The notes under the pieces are model-generated. The model saw only the letters and a list, made by a program, of their open reading frames with translations. It made no database searches and was not told the origin of the DNA. The position numbers were made by a program, and so were the translations under genes. A stretch of DNA of 64,000 nt from Bursaphelenchus xylophilus (Eukaryota; Nematoda; Chromadorea; Rhabditida; Aphelenchoididae), in NCBI GenBank assembly GCA_904066235.2, contig CAJFCV020000002.1, forward strand, positions 7,006,001 to 7,070,000, written 5' to 3'. Shown here piece by piece: positions 12,034-23,000 of the stretch (within the stretch, counting starts at the first letter, position 1; each line of letters starts with the position of its first letter).

Positions 12034-12746
12034 TCACTGGGAATACCGGTTCACTTCAATATGCTTTCGTTTGTTTTTGATGACACCGCCTTTCTTAATG
12101 ATGGCCGATAAATGTTGTTGGTTCGATTTCTGGGAACAAAGCAGGCCTTCGATTGAGAAGTTGGGATGGTTCGCTGAAATTACTTTTGTTAGAAATTAAA
12201 GACACTAAAATACTCGAAACACTTAGTATTAGGAGTGATTATGATTACTTACCTTTCTCTGCTTCCTTCTCTTCTTTTTTCGACTTCTGTTCCGGATTTA
12301 CCATGTCATATAAACTCATCAAGGGATCAGCCCTGGGGTCAGACGTTGTATTCTGAAATTCATTGATTATGTAAATTTTAAATCCGTATATTTATACAGC
12401 GAAAATTGAATCAACTTACAGTCGGGATTGAAGGGTTGCCCACAGTTTTGACATTTCGATTACTCATGGCCGTCATAGCCATTAAATCTGCATAAAACTT
12501 TTGCTGCATTAACTGCTGGAAATAGAAAATTTGCAGAAGGTCGGGTTGAGGTGTCTGGGGGAAGAAAGTGTTCACAGTGGGCCTGGTATTTGCGTTGGCG
12601 AAAGTATTGGAAGTGGAATTCCTTGTCGTAGAAGGTCGCTGGACCGGCGAGGGAGTAGATTGGACTGGGGTGGAGTGGCTGGTCGAGGGAGTGGGCTCAC
12701 AGCCACCAACCATCTTTATCAACTGGGCTAGGGCACCGTCTTCCAT
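12034..12746 (-). CDS. Orphan 188-aa protein with an EH1-like motif
   Basis: Three exons (12746-12420, 12352-12253, 12173-12034) join in frame to 188 aa. Residues 15-80 are Ser/Thr/Pro/Asn-rich and look disordered. A following hydrophobic and aromatic stretch (QIFYFQQLMQQKFYADLMAM) looks helical. A charged Lys/Glu linker leads to NHPNFSIEGLLC, which fits the engrailed-homology-1 pattern FxIxxLL used by transcription factors to recruit Groucho/TLE co-repressors. It is followed by a basic segment (KKGGVIKNKRKH) that could serve as a nuclear localisation signal. No DNA-binding domain is present in the model. A nuclear co-repressor adaptor or a fragment of a longer regulator is possible; the function is unknown. 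Confidence 0.6.
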
Positions 12747-14670
12747 GCTGAAAAGGAGTAATTGGAATGAGGGAACCGCGCAAAAAATGGGTTAGCATCA
12801 AAAAAAGCGGAGTTATGTTAGATCTGGATAGATAAAATCATGATTAATGCACTCCGCGAACATAAAACTCGAAGATTTGAGAATTTAGGGATCCTCGAAT
12901 ATTATTGTTTAAAAATGTAAATGTTCAGACATCAAGGAAATGAGTATTATACAAGATGGCATAACTTATAATGGAGAAAAATATAGAAGGATTCTTATCG
13001 GCATAAACATTATAGAAAATATTGTAATTGAGATCTTAGGGCGTGAATTAGAGGACAGCGGAAGTGAGTGTGCAAACAGGGTTGCGAGGTCGGTCGTTGA
13101 CGTTGCTGTGGACAATGAGATGGAAGAGAGAGCATGACAGACATGTCATTTGTCAAACGGTGTTGATTGATCGACGCCCGGGAGAGGAAAAAGGGGGGGA
13201 GGGGCTGAAGAGACTGATGAGCTTTTTTCGAACTCTGACAGTGTTATGTTATCTCCGCAGCCGAGAGAGAGACATCGCCGCACTTGTCGGATCATAAAAT
13301 GTCATAAATCTTGGAGTAAATCAATCATTGGCCTGTTGCCCTGCGCCCCGCCGCCTATTTGTAGAATCTAAAAGTTTCCACCAGTTGCGTAACAATGAAA
13401 CTAACATCGCCTTGGGCGCATATTTAGTAGAATTTTTATTTAAAAAAACTACGCTAATGTCATAGATACGGGAAGTTTTGCAAATAATGCAGTAAGCAAT
13501 ATTTAATACACATTAAAGACATAAATCATTGTGGGAACTCGGCATACTGTAATAGACAACCTAAGACCTGTTTTCTAAACAAGTAGACTGATAATCAGCG
13601 AATGATTAATGATTCCTGGAGCGAATACCTGCGGAAACAACATTTGGTATGAGTGATTTCAACATCTACGGTTGTTATGACGAAGGTAGTTAGTTTTATC
13701 ATGATAAGCTAATTTTGAAGCAAAAAAATGGCATTTTATGATCGTAAAAACAATATCAAAACAGTAAAACACACTCGGTCCTGCTAGCCAATTAAATGGA
13801 CGGACGGATGAGGCCCACAACTCTGACAGATGTCTGACATAAACAAAACGACTGATAATGGGCGGAGGGCCGGGGGAATCGGTCGACTTTTGACAGATGA
13901 GTCGTTTGAAGGGAAGAAGAAGACCGATGTCGATCACTTTCCCGCGGCACACACCAAAAAGTTGATTGACGATGGCAATATTCATTTGTCACAAGTGCGG
14001 CAAACCCCATAACTTGGCTGCTGTCTCGCGAAGGGGCGTGGTCTTCCTCTGGCCTCTCTCTGATCTCCGTTCTCTCTCCTCAGTCGTTCTCTTCAATCCC
14101 AATTATATTTTCTTTTTCATCTATTCTTCTATTCTCTCTCATTCCCAAATTATCTCTCCATTCTACCCCACTTTAACTGACAATGCCATAACTTCCTAGC
14201 TCGTAAATTAAGGGCCATAAATTAAGACCAGTGCTTTCTGGGCGGTGTTTCCTTTGGTCATCTAATCTCGAGCCATCTTCCCCAATTCATTAAGGCGCGA
14301 CGTTATTTATGAAGCCGGGTGATGGATGAACTGCCCGCCACTTCCAACATCCCGGTCTTCTGTAGCTAATTTATGGCTTCGGGGCGAGATTCAAGAGCTG
14401 CCATAACGCGGGCGAAGACAAATTAAAGGACGGGATGATTAACTGCTTCAAATGGGCGAATAATTAATTACCCGATAAATCAGCCCCAAACGGTCGATAA
14501 TAAATGAATCTTGAGGGGCTTGTTTATCGCTGTCAGTGCCCTCCGGGTTATTACTCATACCGTGCCCTGGGGGCGAAATTGCGAAAGTTCTGGAGTTAGA
14601 ATTTGTGAACAAAGAGAGCAACACAAAATAAAAACTCATTGTCATAAAAAATCGTAAAAAGTAAGAATCA
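12747..14670. other. Long divergent intergenic region
   Basis: About 1.9 kb separates two divergently transcribed orphan genes, the longest non-coding stretch here without a recognised element. Short frames of 60-110 codons around 13060, 13660-14010 and 14450 show no family resemblance, and I reject them as genes. The size is unusual for this compact window and suggests distributed regulatory DNA. Confidence 0.35.
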
Positions 14671-16278
14671 ATGACATTAATAAGAACATTTCAGCAACAT
14701 AACTCATTCGAACGGTCAGTCAGCTATGGAAGCAACGTGTTATCCCCCAACAAACGAGGCCATCTGCTCTGCCGCCTGGCGGCTTTCGACATTCCCACAG
14801 TGCCGAAACAGGTAGGTCGTAAATCAACCGTCCGTCATCGTCGTTAAGGCCTCCTCGCCCCTACCACACGAAACCCATCGCATATACGATCATCACCATC
14901 TCAACTCACGATCCTGGAACGACGATTATCAGCCGGAGGAGCTGGAGAAACCGGCCTATGGGGGAGTCCAGGTGACGGCCGTAGTGCGAGGAACCTCCTC
15001 CATCTTGTTCTCGAGGGTAAGTCTTATCGAGGATGATGATTAATTGACTCGACTTGGAGTTTGATTAGCCGAAAACGATTGATAACGAGATTGATGGCTG
15101 TAATGTCAACTCGAATTGAATGCTGACAAGATTGATAGCCATTCACAAGATCGATATGATCATCAAACAATAAACAGGCCTTAGGCGTTAATGTCATCTG
15201 AACGTCTAACACTCGGATTTCAAACTTGAAATCAGCATTTCAAATAATTTACATAACTGCGACAAATAATTTCAAGTTAATTCTATTTGTTTAATATTGC
15301 AAGCAATTGAGTAACGTGTTAATATCTACATATGATGTTCAGAGTGATCATTCCTCCTCATCCACTTCACCACAGCGAATCACAGCTCTGAGTCCAGCGT
15401 CGCCTTACCAACCCTCTCCTTTATCAACATATTCCACTGATACATTCAAAGCGGAACCCTCCAGGCCAGACAAATTGGCCAGAGAATGTCAAGATCTCTG
15501 GAAGACCCGCAGATCCTTGGCCCATGACTTTGAACGACCCAGAACAACGTCTCTGCTGATGATGAACAACACTTCCACTGACATTGCCTCAGACGATCCT
15601 TCAACCAGTTTCGAATCAAACACAATTGCAGTAGATGCATCTTTCAATGAAGCCAAACATCAGAATATCTCGGCCGAGGTCAGAAGACAAAAGTATCGCT
15701 CACTGCTCTTAAATCGAAGAGCGAGTTCGAGGAGAAAAAGAAGAGGAAATTCCATTAATCTGCATCTCCGTGACGATATTCTCAACGAACTCACAGAAAG
15801 ATCTTCAAGCTTTAGGTAAGCAGGTGATATCACAATTTATGCATCACAAAGACAAGGTATTTTATTGCAATAATTGCAGAGATAGTGACAGCTCTATGTC
15901 CCTTAGACCTCGTCGATTATCGAACAAACATAAGGAAAATCGAATAGTCAGAGCAACTTCATTGGCCCTCAAAAATATAAATAAACAGAGAAGAACGTTG
16001 GAGCACGGTAAGTTGGTCTGGCCAATTTTTTATTAATTTAAAAAATCAATTTATAAAAATTTCTTATAGCTACAAGATCTTATGATATGGCAGGAAGAGA
16101 CTACAGTGTAGATCGAACTTCAGACTCCATTTTCAAGAACTTTATCCGAGTCGACCCCCAATTCGAGGAATATCGACCGCGAACTCCGACCTTGCCCAGT
16201 CGATTACGACCGGTCGATCATGAATATCAGAGTCGACCCTTCAGTCATTCCATCGATTACTATTCTTCATTTCGATAA
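14671..16278 (+). CDS. Orphan Ser/Arg-rich, probably disordered protein
   Basis: Five exons (14671-14811, 14849-15016, 15343-15815, 15880-16007, 16070-16278) give 372 aa with every phase matching. The first intron is only 37 bp. The start ATG opens MTLIRTFQQHNSFERS; a second ATG at 14726 in another frame stops early, which supports this choice. The sequence is low in hydrophobic residues, rich in Ser and Arg, and has a strongly basic cluster (RRASSRRKRRGN) about midway and another near LRPRRLSNKHKENR. No signal peptide, membrane segment or known domain is visible. A nuclear or cytoskeletal scaffold role would be guesswork. A poly(A)-type aataaa signal follows near 16278-16305. Confidence 0.7.
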
Positions 16279-16334
16279 TAAAACAGTTCATATAATAATT
16301 TAGGTTTAATAAAGCTTCAAGACTCTAACTTTTA

Positions 16335-16425
16335 CAGGTGCGCAATTTTTTTGGCCCGACTTAATTTGGCTATAACATTTTTATTTTCCGCCAGATGTAA
16401 GATTTTTTGTTTCGATGAATGACTC
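16335..16425. repeat. Terminal relic of a mariner-like element
   Basis: Beginning after a TA, caggtgcgcaatttttttgg and the following 70 bases resemble, at about two thirds identity by eye, the terminal inverted repeat of the element at 46601-47293, including the shared stretch TTGGCTATAAC. The opposite end was not found, so this is probably a decayed fragment between two genes. Confidence 0.45.
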
Positions 16426-16768
16426 CCGACGAAATGAAAAATTCAAAAATGGAAAAATCTCGAAAGGCTTTCAATTTGAACATCTGCAGCCATACAGTCC
16501 GAATTTTCAGTAAGTATATTAACATTTGGTTCGAAAATATAGAGGTTATAGGGCCAAAAATTCATGTACTTTATTAAGTCATCATTAAGAAATTTTTGAA
16601 AGATTATCTCCAGAAAACAGGGAGCAAGATGTAATGGCCTCAGAGCAACAGTATTTGGCTTGTTTCCAAAGTTGAGGTATGATTTTTTTGTAGTACCATT
16701 GTTATTGAGATGGGCGAATATGCAAGAGAACGTTGTTGTTTTACCCGATATTGTTGAAAATATAATCC

Positions 16769-18413
16769 TCAAGCACTTCTAGTGGATTCTCCAGATTCCA
16801 AAGGGAATCCCAGCTTTGCTAAAAGAATGTTTTTCCGAAGTCCGAGAAGATGAAAATAGATCCGGCTGAGGTCACTCTGCACCAAACCCTGACTCAGATA
16901 TCGAATATAAGTGTAGAAGTCACAAACAGATGCAATCTGAAAACATTCCTCTTCATCACTTGTCATCAGTTACGTAAAAAATGATGACTAATTCTTTGAT
17001 TTCTCAAAAACAAAAAAAACTACGCTTAACACAGCCGTCGATCGGTGCCAGAAAACTGAAAAAAATAAATGCTTTCAATTCGTCGTGCATTTGGTTAGCC
17101 ACAACAGATTACTAAAGTTTTTTTAATTTTTTCCATTTTCTGGGCACCGATCGACGGCGGAAATTTTCCGAAAGGCTATGCACTTACTCGGTTCCTGGCC
17201 AGGATTGAAATGGATTTCCAATCGGAATTTGGTCTCACTTTCATTTTGTATGGGCATGGCTTCCATGTTTCTGTCAATGCACAGGTTCTGGAAAGCAAAT
17301 TTTATATTATTTTAGACGAGAGAATCCAACATAAATATCCACATAATAACTAAAAAATGCTTACGTTTCATTCTCATTGAACCTGACTTTCTCAATCTCC
17401 AGCTCGTTGGATTGAATGCTTTGGAACACATCCTTTGCCAACTGAAACAACAACCATTATACTGCATAGCAACACGAGGTACTTAAAAGTTCTATTTGCT
17501 TACCTCTCTATTTCTGAACAGCAAACACGGCTTGATATCTTCTTCCACCACTCGTAGAAGAAATTCCGAGTTGCTTTTTAAATTGAATTTTTCCTCCCGC
17601 CAATGAATAAACTGGTCGAATAACTGCGGATCCTGTTGAATTACATCCACAGGCTCACTGAACGAAACCATAGATCTCGAGGCTGATAACGATCGGTTCT
17701 TCCTCGAGAATGGATTCCTCGATTTCTCTGGAGATGAGGGGCCTGGACTCAAGAATCTCTGGGCGATTGATCTTTTCCCCTTGACCACACTTTTCAGTCC
17801 TTCCACCTCTCCTTCGAGTACATCCACCTTCAATTTACATTCTGCATACCTTTTTTCGGCTAATCTTCGTTGGGCTTTCTCCTCATCTACTAATTTGTAG
17901 GCCTCCTAAATGAGATTCGGAATGAGGTCCAATTGGGTTGGGTCTTACTGTGAAGAGTTGTTCGGTAAGATTGTGCAAGTCGGAGTCCGTGGACTGCTGT
18001 AATCTCATTAATTCTTGGCATTTCTCTTCTTTCTGCGCCAATAATTCTAATGCTTTCTCAAGATCTTTACGTAGTCTGCTGACTTCTGATGGATCCAATC
18101 TATAAATACAGTAAATTTTTCCGTACTCAACAAACTTTTTTTTGTGTAAATTATAAATCGGTTTTGATTTACTTTGGAAATCAGAACACTGTATAAAACA
18201 TGCAAAATAAGCTATAAATGGCGGCGTTCCTTTCCAGTAATCGGGATTTCGTATTTTCAACAAATACTTTAACTCCATTTTAATTCCTTACCCATCATGA
18301 ATCAGTTGGGAAGACTCCAGGTACAGACTGGAAGAATCTACACATATCGAAGCCGAATCCGACGAAGAATCGGGCATCAGATGCTCGTGATCTGCAATGT
18401 CTTCCGACCTCAT
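16769..18413 (-). CDS. RAB3IP: Rabin8/RAB3IP-like Rab8 guanine nucleotide exchange factor (Sec2 family)
   Basis: Six exons (18413-18292, 18099-17949, 17905-17504, 17441-17365, 17287-17188, 16936-16769) give 339 aa. A Ser/Asp-rich N-terminus leads into a coiled coil (from LDPSEVSRLRKDLEKALELL) with the Sec2/GEF core around VDVLEGEVEGLKS. A Ser-rich linker follows, and then the conserved C-terminal module: FDQFIHWREEKF, EEDIKPCLLF, TETWKPCPYKMK and SVCDFYTYIRYLSQGLV, closing LRKNILLAKLGFP. The order matches vertebrate Rabin8/GRAB. The family activates Rab8 and Rab10 in exocytosis and ciliary membrane delivery. The protein is somewhat shorter than human RAB3IP (about 460 aa). The last intron (251 bp) is inflated by an inverted repeat. 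Confidence 0.9.
17034..17158. repeat. Inverted-repeat insertion in the last Rabin8 intron
   Basis: Arms of about 31 bp (17034-17066 and 17128-17158) share gccgtcgatcggtgcc against its reverse complement and continue into matching A/T-rich sequence. They flank about 60 bp. The host intron is 251 bp against a typical 40-50 bp. This is a candidate MITE distinct from the other families here. Confidence 0.55.
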
Positions 18414-19149
18414 CTCACGTCGAACATGGGTTCTACAAAGCTTTAAGTAAGGTCACAAAGAAAACGCTGGGACACAGCTGTTCCCTGGCAAGTGGGGGAA
18501 GGGGACCAGGGCTTTGGACCCCAACTTTATCAGGAAAGGAATCAAAAATATTAGGCAAAAAAGAACTGGCCAAACTTTGCGGGAATGCCCAACTCGTCGT
18601 GTAGCAAAGCGGGGAGGACCTGGCCAAATGCAAAGCAAGTGAGACGGGAATTAAATTGGAAAAAAAGTCGACGGCCAAAAAGACAGAGTAACAAGTCTTT
18701 GTGGGAACGGCGCGGGCTTATAGATTTCCATTGTTCCTGACCCCGATGTCAAGAACACGAACATTTGCAGATTCCTCATACTTTCAGCCCGAAAGGCGAG
18801 GAATGAGGAGAGGATTGGGAAGAGCCAGATGGCGCGCCGTTCTGAAGAGGTTTCGGCCGCCGACGGAAACATTTCCTCATTTTCGGGCCTGCGGAAGAGC
18901 GGTCGGGCTTAAGGCGCGGAATTAGGGACAAGGCGACTTGCCCGAACATCTTCAGGGGACCCTAGACTTCTTTCTTTGAAGGGCAATCCATTCGGCCCCG
19001 TCACAAAATTGTTTATTTTTTAATCCAACGAGAAACTGTTAAGGAAATCGAAATGTGATCAAGGTTTGAAGTATTAAGTTATATAAGCATACGAAAAAAT
19101 ACTACTTCTTTCGATATGCAAATAATTAAATTACATGACTATTTGGCTG
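18414..19149. other. Intergenic stretch, no gene seen
   Basis: Upstream region of the Rabin8 gene and downstream region of PTPMT1. It is relatively GC-rich around 18700-18950. Short frames of 60-80 codons on both strands lack resemblance to anything and overlap each other. Confidence 0.35.
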
Positions 19150-19824
19150 TCAGCTGGATTCTTTATCCAAGAACGATCGATAATCATTTACACTTCGCCA
19201 ATGTGCTGACCTTAATATGACTTGGGGTCTATGGTGCTGCAGATGGTCAAAGGCTTCTTTTGGTTGCATGTTCCTCTTAAACATCAAATAACAGACAGCC
19301 ACAGTGGCGCTTCTTGTTCTACCAGCTTTGCAATGGACGTACACACAACTCCCGTCTCCAGTTATCGAGTCGATGAATTTGACAGCGGAATGGAGGGAGC
19401 TGGTGGAAGCACTTCCTGATTATATATTAGTTAATGTAGGTGGGTGGCCTCACCAGTAAAGTCATGCATGGGTACATGATGGAACTGGATTCCATGTTCT
19501 TTCCACTCCTCCTCGCTCATCCCGTTATAGGCCGCTTTGGTCTCAAATTCCTCAGTGCAACAGACCACACCCGCCACTTTTTCGTCCTTCAATTACATTA
19601 TAAGCCACGCATAGTAGTAATAAATGGGGCATAAAATACATAACACGATCATAGACCAACGATAACAACCCCACCTTCAAAGCATCGACCATCGATCGGA
19701 AAGGAAGCGCGCCCAGAAGAAGATGATCATCCACCCGAGAATACCATTGCCATCTTTGAGGCTGAACATAATTCCTAATGAGGTTGTAGGCAAGCGTTGG
19801 GTAGAAAGCAATATGACCCATCAT
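19150..19824 (-). CDS. PTPMT1: PTPMT1-like mitochondrial phosphatidylglycerophosphate phosphatase
   Basis: Three exons (19824-19675, 19586-19454, 19415-19150) give 182 aa, close to the family length. The N-terminus FYPTLAYNLIR...WYSRVDDHLLLGALPFRS matches the membrane-proximal start of PTPMT1. The dual-specificity phosphatase signature HCKAGRTRS supplies the catalytic Cys (about residue 123) and Arg. The upstream general acid is likely the Asp of MHDFTG. The enzyme dephosphorylates phosphatidylglycerophosphate at the inner mitochondrial membrane on the way to cardiolipin. The acceptor before exon 2 (attgaag) is weak but is the only one that keeps LKDEKVAGVV in frame. The gene lies 177 bp downstream of LMBRD2 on the same strand, so co-transcription is possible. 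Confidence 0.93.
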
Positions 19825-20001
19825 CTTGAAATTGTTTCAATCAACTAACATCTTTACAAATATTATATGATACAAAACATATCAGTGTTAGCAATTAGTG
19901 GAGCCATAGAACAATTTATCCACTAGCAATCTCACCTAAGAACTGGTGGAAAAACTTTCCCATAATAGATAAATTAATAGGTTTAAGGTATAATATTAAC
20001 A

Positions 20002-23000
20002 TTAGAGATCATTAAATATATCATTGGAATGTGGGTGAGTTGGAGGGCGTTCTGAAGACAAATCGAACAGATTCACTGGTTCGTACGGCTGGTCGAACAT
20101 ATCTTCATTGCCACTCTCAACCAATGGCACTCGGTCCTCGTCATCATTCTCTGCAATACCAATTTAATTCATAATACAAAAATATAAATAACAATGATAT
20201 AGACGTTCTTCTGGGAAGTAAAACTACATTGACGGAAATTACAGTTTACAAAATGCCAAAAAATTTTTGAGATTCGTCCACATTTTTCGAAAACGGTGAT
20301 AATTATGTCGGTATAAATAAAAATTGATTTGCTAGAACACCACTTTAAACATAAAAGTACCAATTCGTATCCTACGAGTTAATTAATAATAAAAAAAAAA
20401 ATACCTGAAATAACAATGACTTACTGAAGGCCTTATTCCTGAAAGTCCTTTCCTCCCGTTGTCCCTCCATTCTCGCGGGTTCTTTAAAAGCTCCATTACT
20501 TCTTCGTTCCAATGAAACCAATGCTTTTCCACTCTGTATCATATCGGCGGTCATCTCATCCTCGTCCATAAATTGATCGATTCCAATGGCATGCATGGCC
20601 CTTGTCCCTAACTTCAGCCATGTACTCAAACATAAAATTACAATCAGCATTGGCAAATAAATGTTGATTCCAGAAGCTAAGACCGGGATGACATCCAGAT
20701 GTCCCATTAACTAAACAACATCAATATTAGAAGGCTCGCAAAGGAAGTACCGCAAGCGCGCCGCTCAGGTTTTACTTAAAATTTGCAGATAGGTTGGGCA
20801 TAGCCCATATTAATTCCTGAAGGCTCGCGATTTGCAGGCGCAGCCGAGATATTCAGCGGCCTTGAGAGTGCGCGAAACGCGGAGTGCGGTCAAAGATGAA
20901 AACATATTTTGGCCGTATCTTTGCTAGTTTAGCATGAAAAGAATTGACTTTTGCGGAAACATGATCTTTTACAGTTAAAGTTTTCATGAAAAAGCTCGCC
21001 AAAAAGTGTCGATTTTTTCATCAAAACCATGCACGTCGCACTTGGGGTACGTCCCCTGAAAGCAGACAAAGATACCCGAGTAAACTGTGTTTCCACACCA
21101 AAGTCAGTTCTGGCCGTGATGTGTGTATCCAGATGTACCATTCCCAAAAAGTTGAGACAAAGTGGAGGCGTGAGACGACACAATAGCCTGAAATTTTGTA
21201 CGTCTTCAATCTAAATCTCAACTTACATTGCACTGAACACCATACTATTTGGATCTGTCATTTGATGGGGATCCAAATGATAATACTTGTAAATTTTCAA
21301 GTGGAACACTGTATAATACGCACATAGACTCAAGTACAAGATCAATCCAACCGCCGTCACCTACAAATTTGATCTAAATATTAGGCTTACAGTACCTGGA
21401 TGTATTTATAATGGTATCCTAAGGCCATTGAATGCAGAATTCGGGCAGCAAGTGAGAGTTGCGGCTTCACAATAAAGAATGTGCATTCACTCCACAAGAT
21501 CAATATAGTCATAGCCAAACAGATCACAGCTAGAACTCTAATCATCACCTCTTTTCCCCTTGTATGCCAATTAAATAATACTCTTTCATTCAGGTATCTC
21601 TTTATCCATTTATCTCTGTTCCAATCAGGCAATTTTCGTTTTTCTTGAGCAACGATCACATCTTCCAGGTAGCAGGCCTCTTCTAAGAGTGCTTTCCATT
21701 GGGCGTGGGTTCTTCTATAGTTCTGGACAGCCAAATTAGTCCTTCGATTTAATCTGACCTGAAATCAGCGGACCTTGAGACAACTGAAAAGGACTTTTGA
21801 TTTGTTGATAAGGTCGAGCAAAGTGAGATGACAGCCTCATTGCTCATAGTGAAACGTTTCTCTTCCAAATAAACGCTCCTCATGTCTGTTCCCTATTCTT
21901 TAAATAAACATGGTAAACGTAAGAGCAAGATCGTCCTAACTGGAGGACCATGCGCCGGTATGTTAACACTTAAAAATTTAAAATTTATTTTAGGAAAGAC
22001 TACCGCAATGAAGGAAATTGCGGACAAGATCAAGACTCATTACAATGATGAATGGCAGGTAAAAATATTATCTTATAATAAACTCTTTAGGTGTTCACTG
22101 TGAGCGAAGCATCCAGTTTTTTGTATACTGGTAGAGTAGAAAGGCATACATTGAATGATGAACAAATATATCAGTGGCAAAAGGATGTATTAAAGACCAT
22201 TAAACAGTTAGAAAGTGTCTATGATAACATCGCAGATCACGAAGTAAGACGAACTTCAATCTATACATCCTTCAGACTGATCGACATACGGTAATTATCT
22301 GCGACCGAGGAGGAATGGACCCAAAGGCATATACCCCGGGGGAAAATACGTGGAAAGAGATTCTAAACGAACTGGAGACAGAAGAGGAAGCACTGCTGGA
22401 GAGATACCATATGGTCATACAGATGCACACGGCACCAAAGTACAGGGTGTTTCCGGAGATATTCCGGAGAGTTTTTGGAAATATAGCTGTGCTCTTTGCA
22501 GTTATCTAGGTAGTTTAAATTGTTTCTAAAATTCGAAGTCATGTGTTTTTAGAATATGCAAAAGAATTTCTTTGAAAGGTTGCGGTTACGATAATCTGTT
22601 ATTCTCGGCGGCTGGCGGATTTTCACAACATTGGCGAAGACTCGGCGGAGGTATTTTTCAAGTTCTTACATTGGAAGAGTCAAAAATGCGGGAATGCGAA
22701 TTTTTTGCAAATTGAAAAAAGTACAAACGTGAAAATCAAAAAAGGGGGAGAGTTCGGGGTTTTTGGGGGAGAGTTCAGAAAAGAGGGAGGGTTTGCCTCC
22801 AACGTTCTTACCCTTGCCGAAGCGAAAAAACCTTTTGCATTATTCTTAAAACCCACGACTTTGAATTTTAAAAATAATTAAAATTTTTCTTGGATAGCTG
22901 CAAAGAGCACAAGGATATTCGCAAAAACTTTCGGAATATTTCTCGAAACACCCTGTAAACTTTCTCAATATCAAAACATCGTTTTAGAGAATTCTACTCG

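Noticed and set aside
13659..14199. Possible coding exons in the 1.9-kb intergenic region
   Set aside because: Short frames on both strands overlap, with no recognised motif and no consistent splice phases.
19381..19455. Reading PTPMT1 through the second intron, ending LSNSSTR
   Set aside because: The spliced form restores the catalytic HCKAGRTRS exon in frame, so the read-through is intronic.
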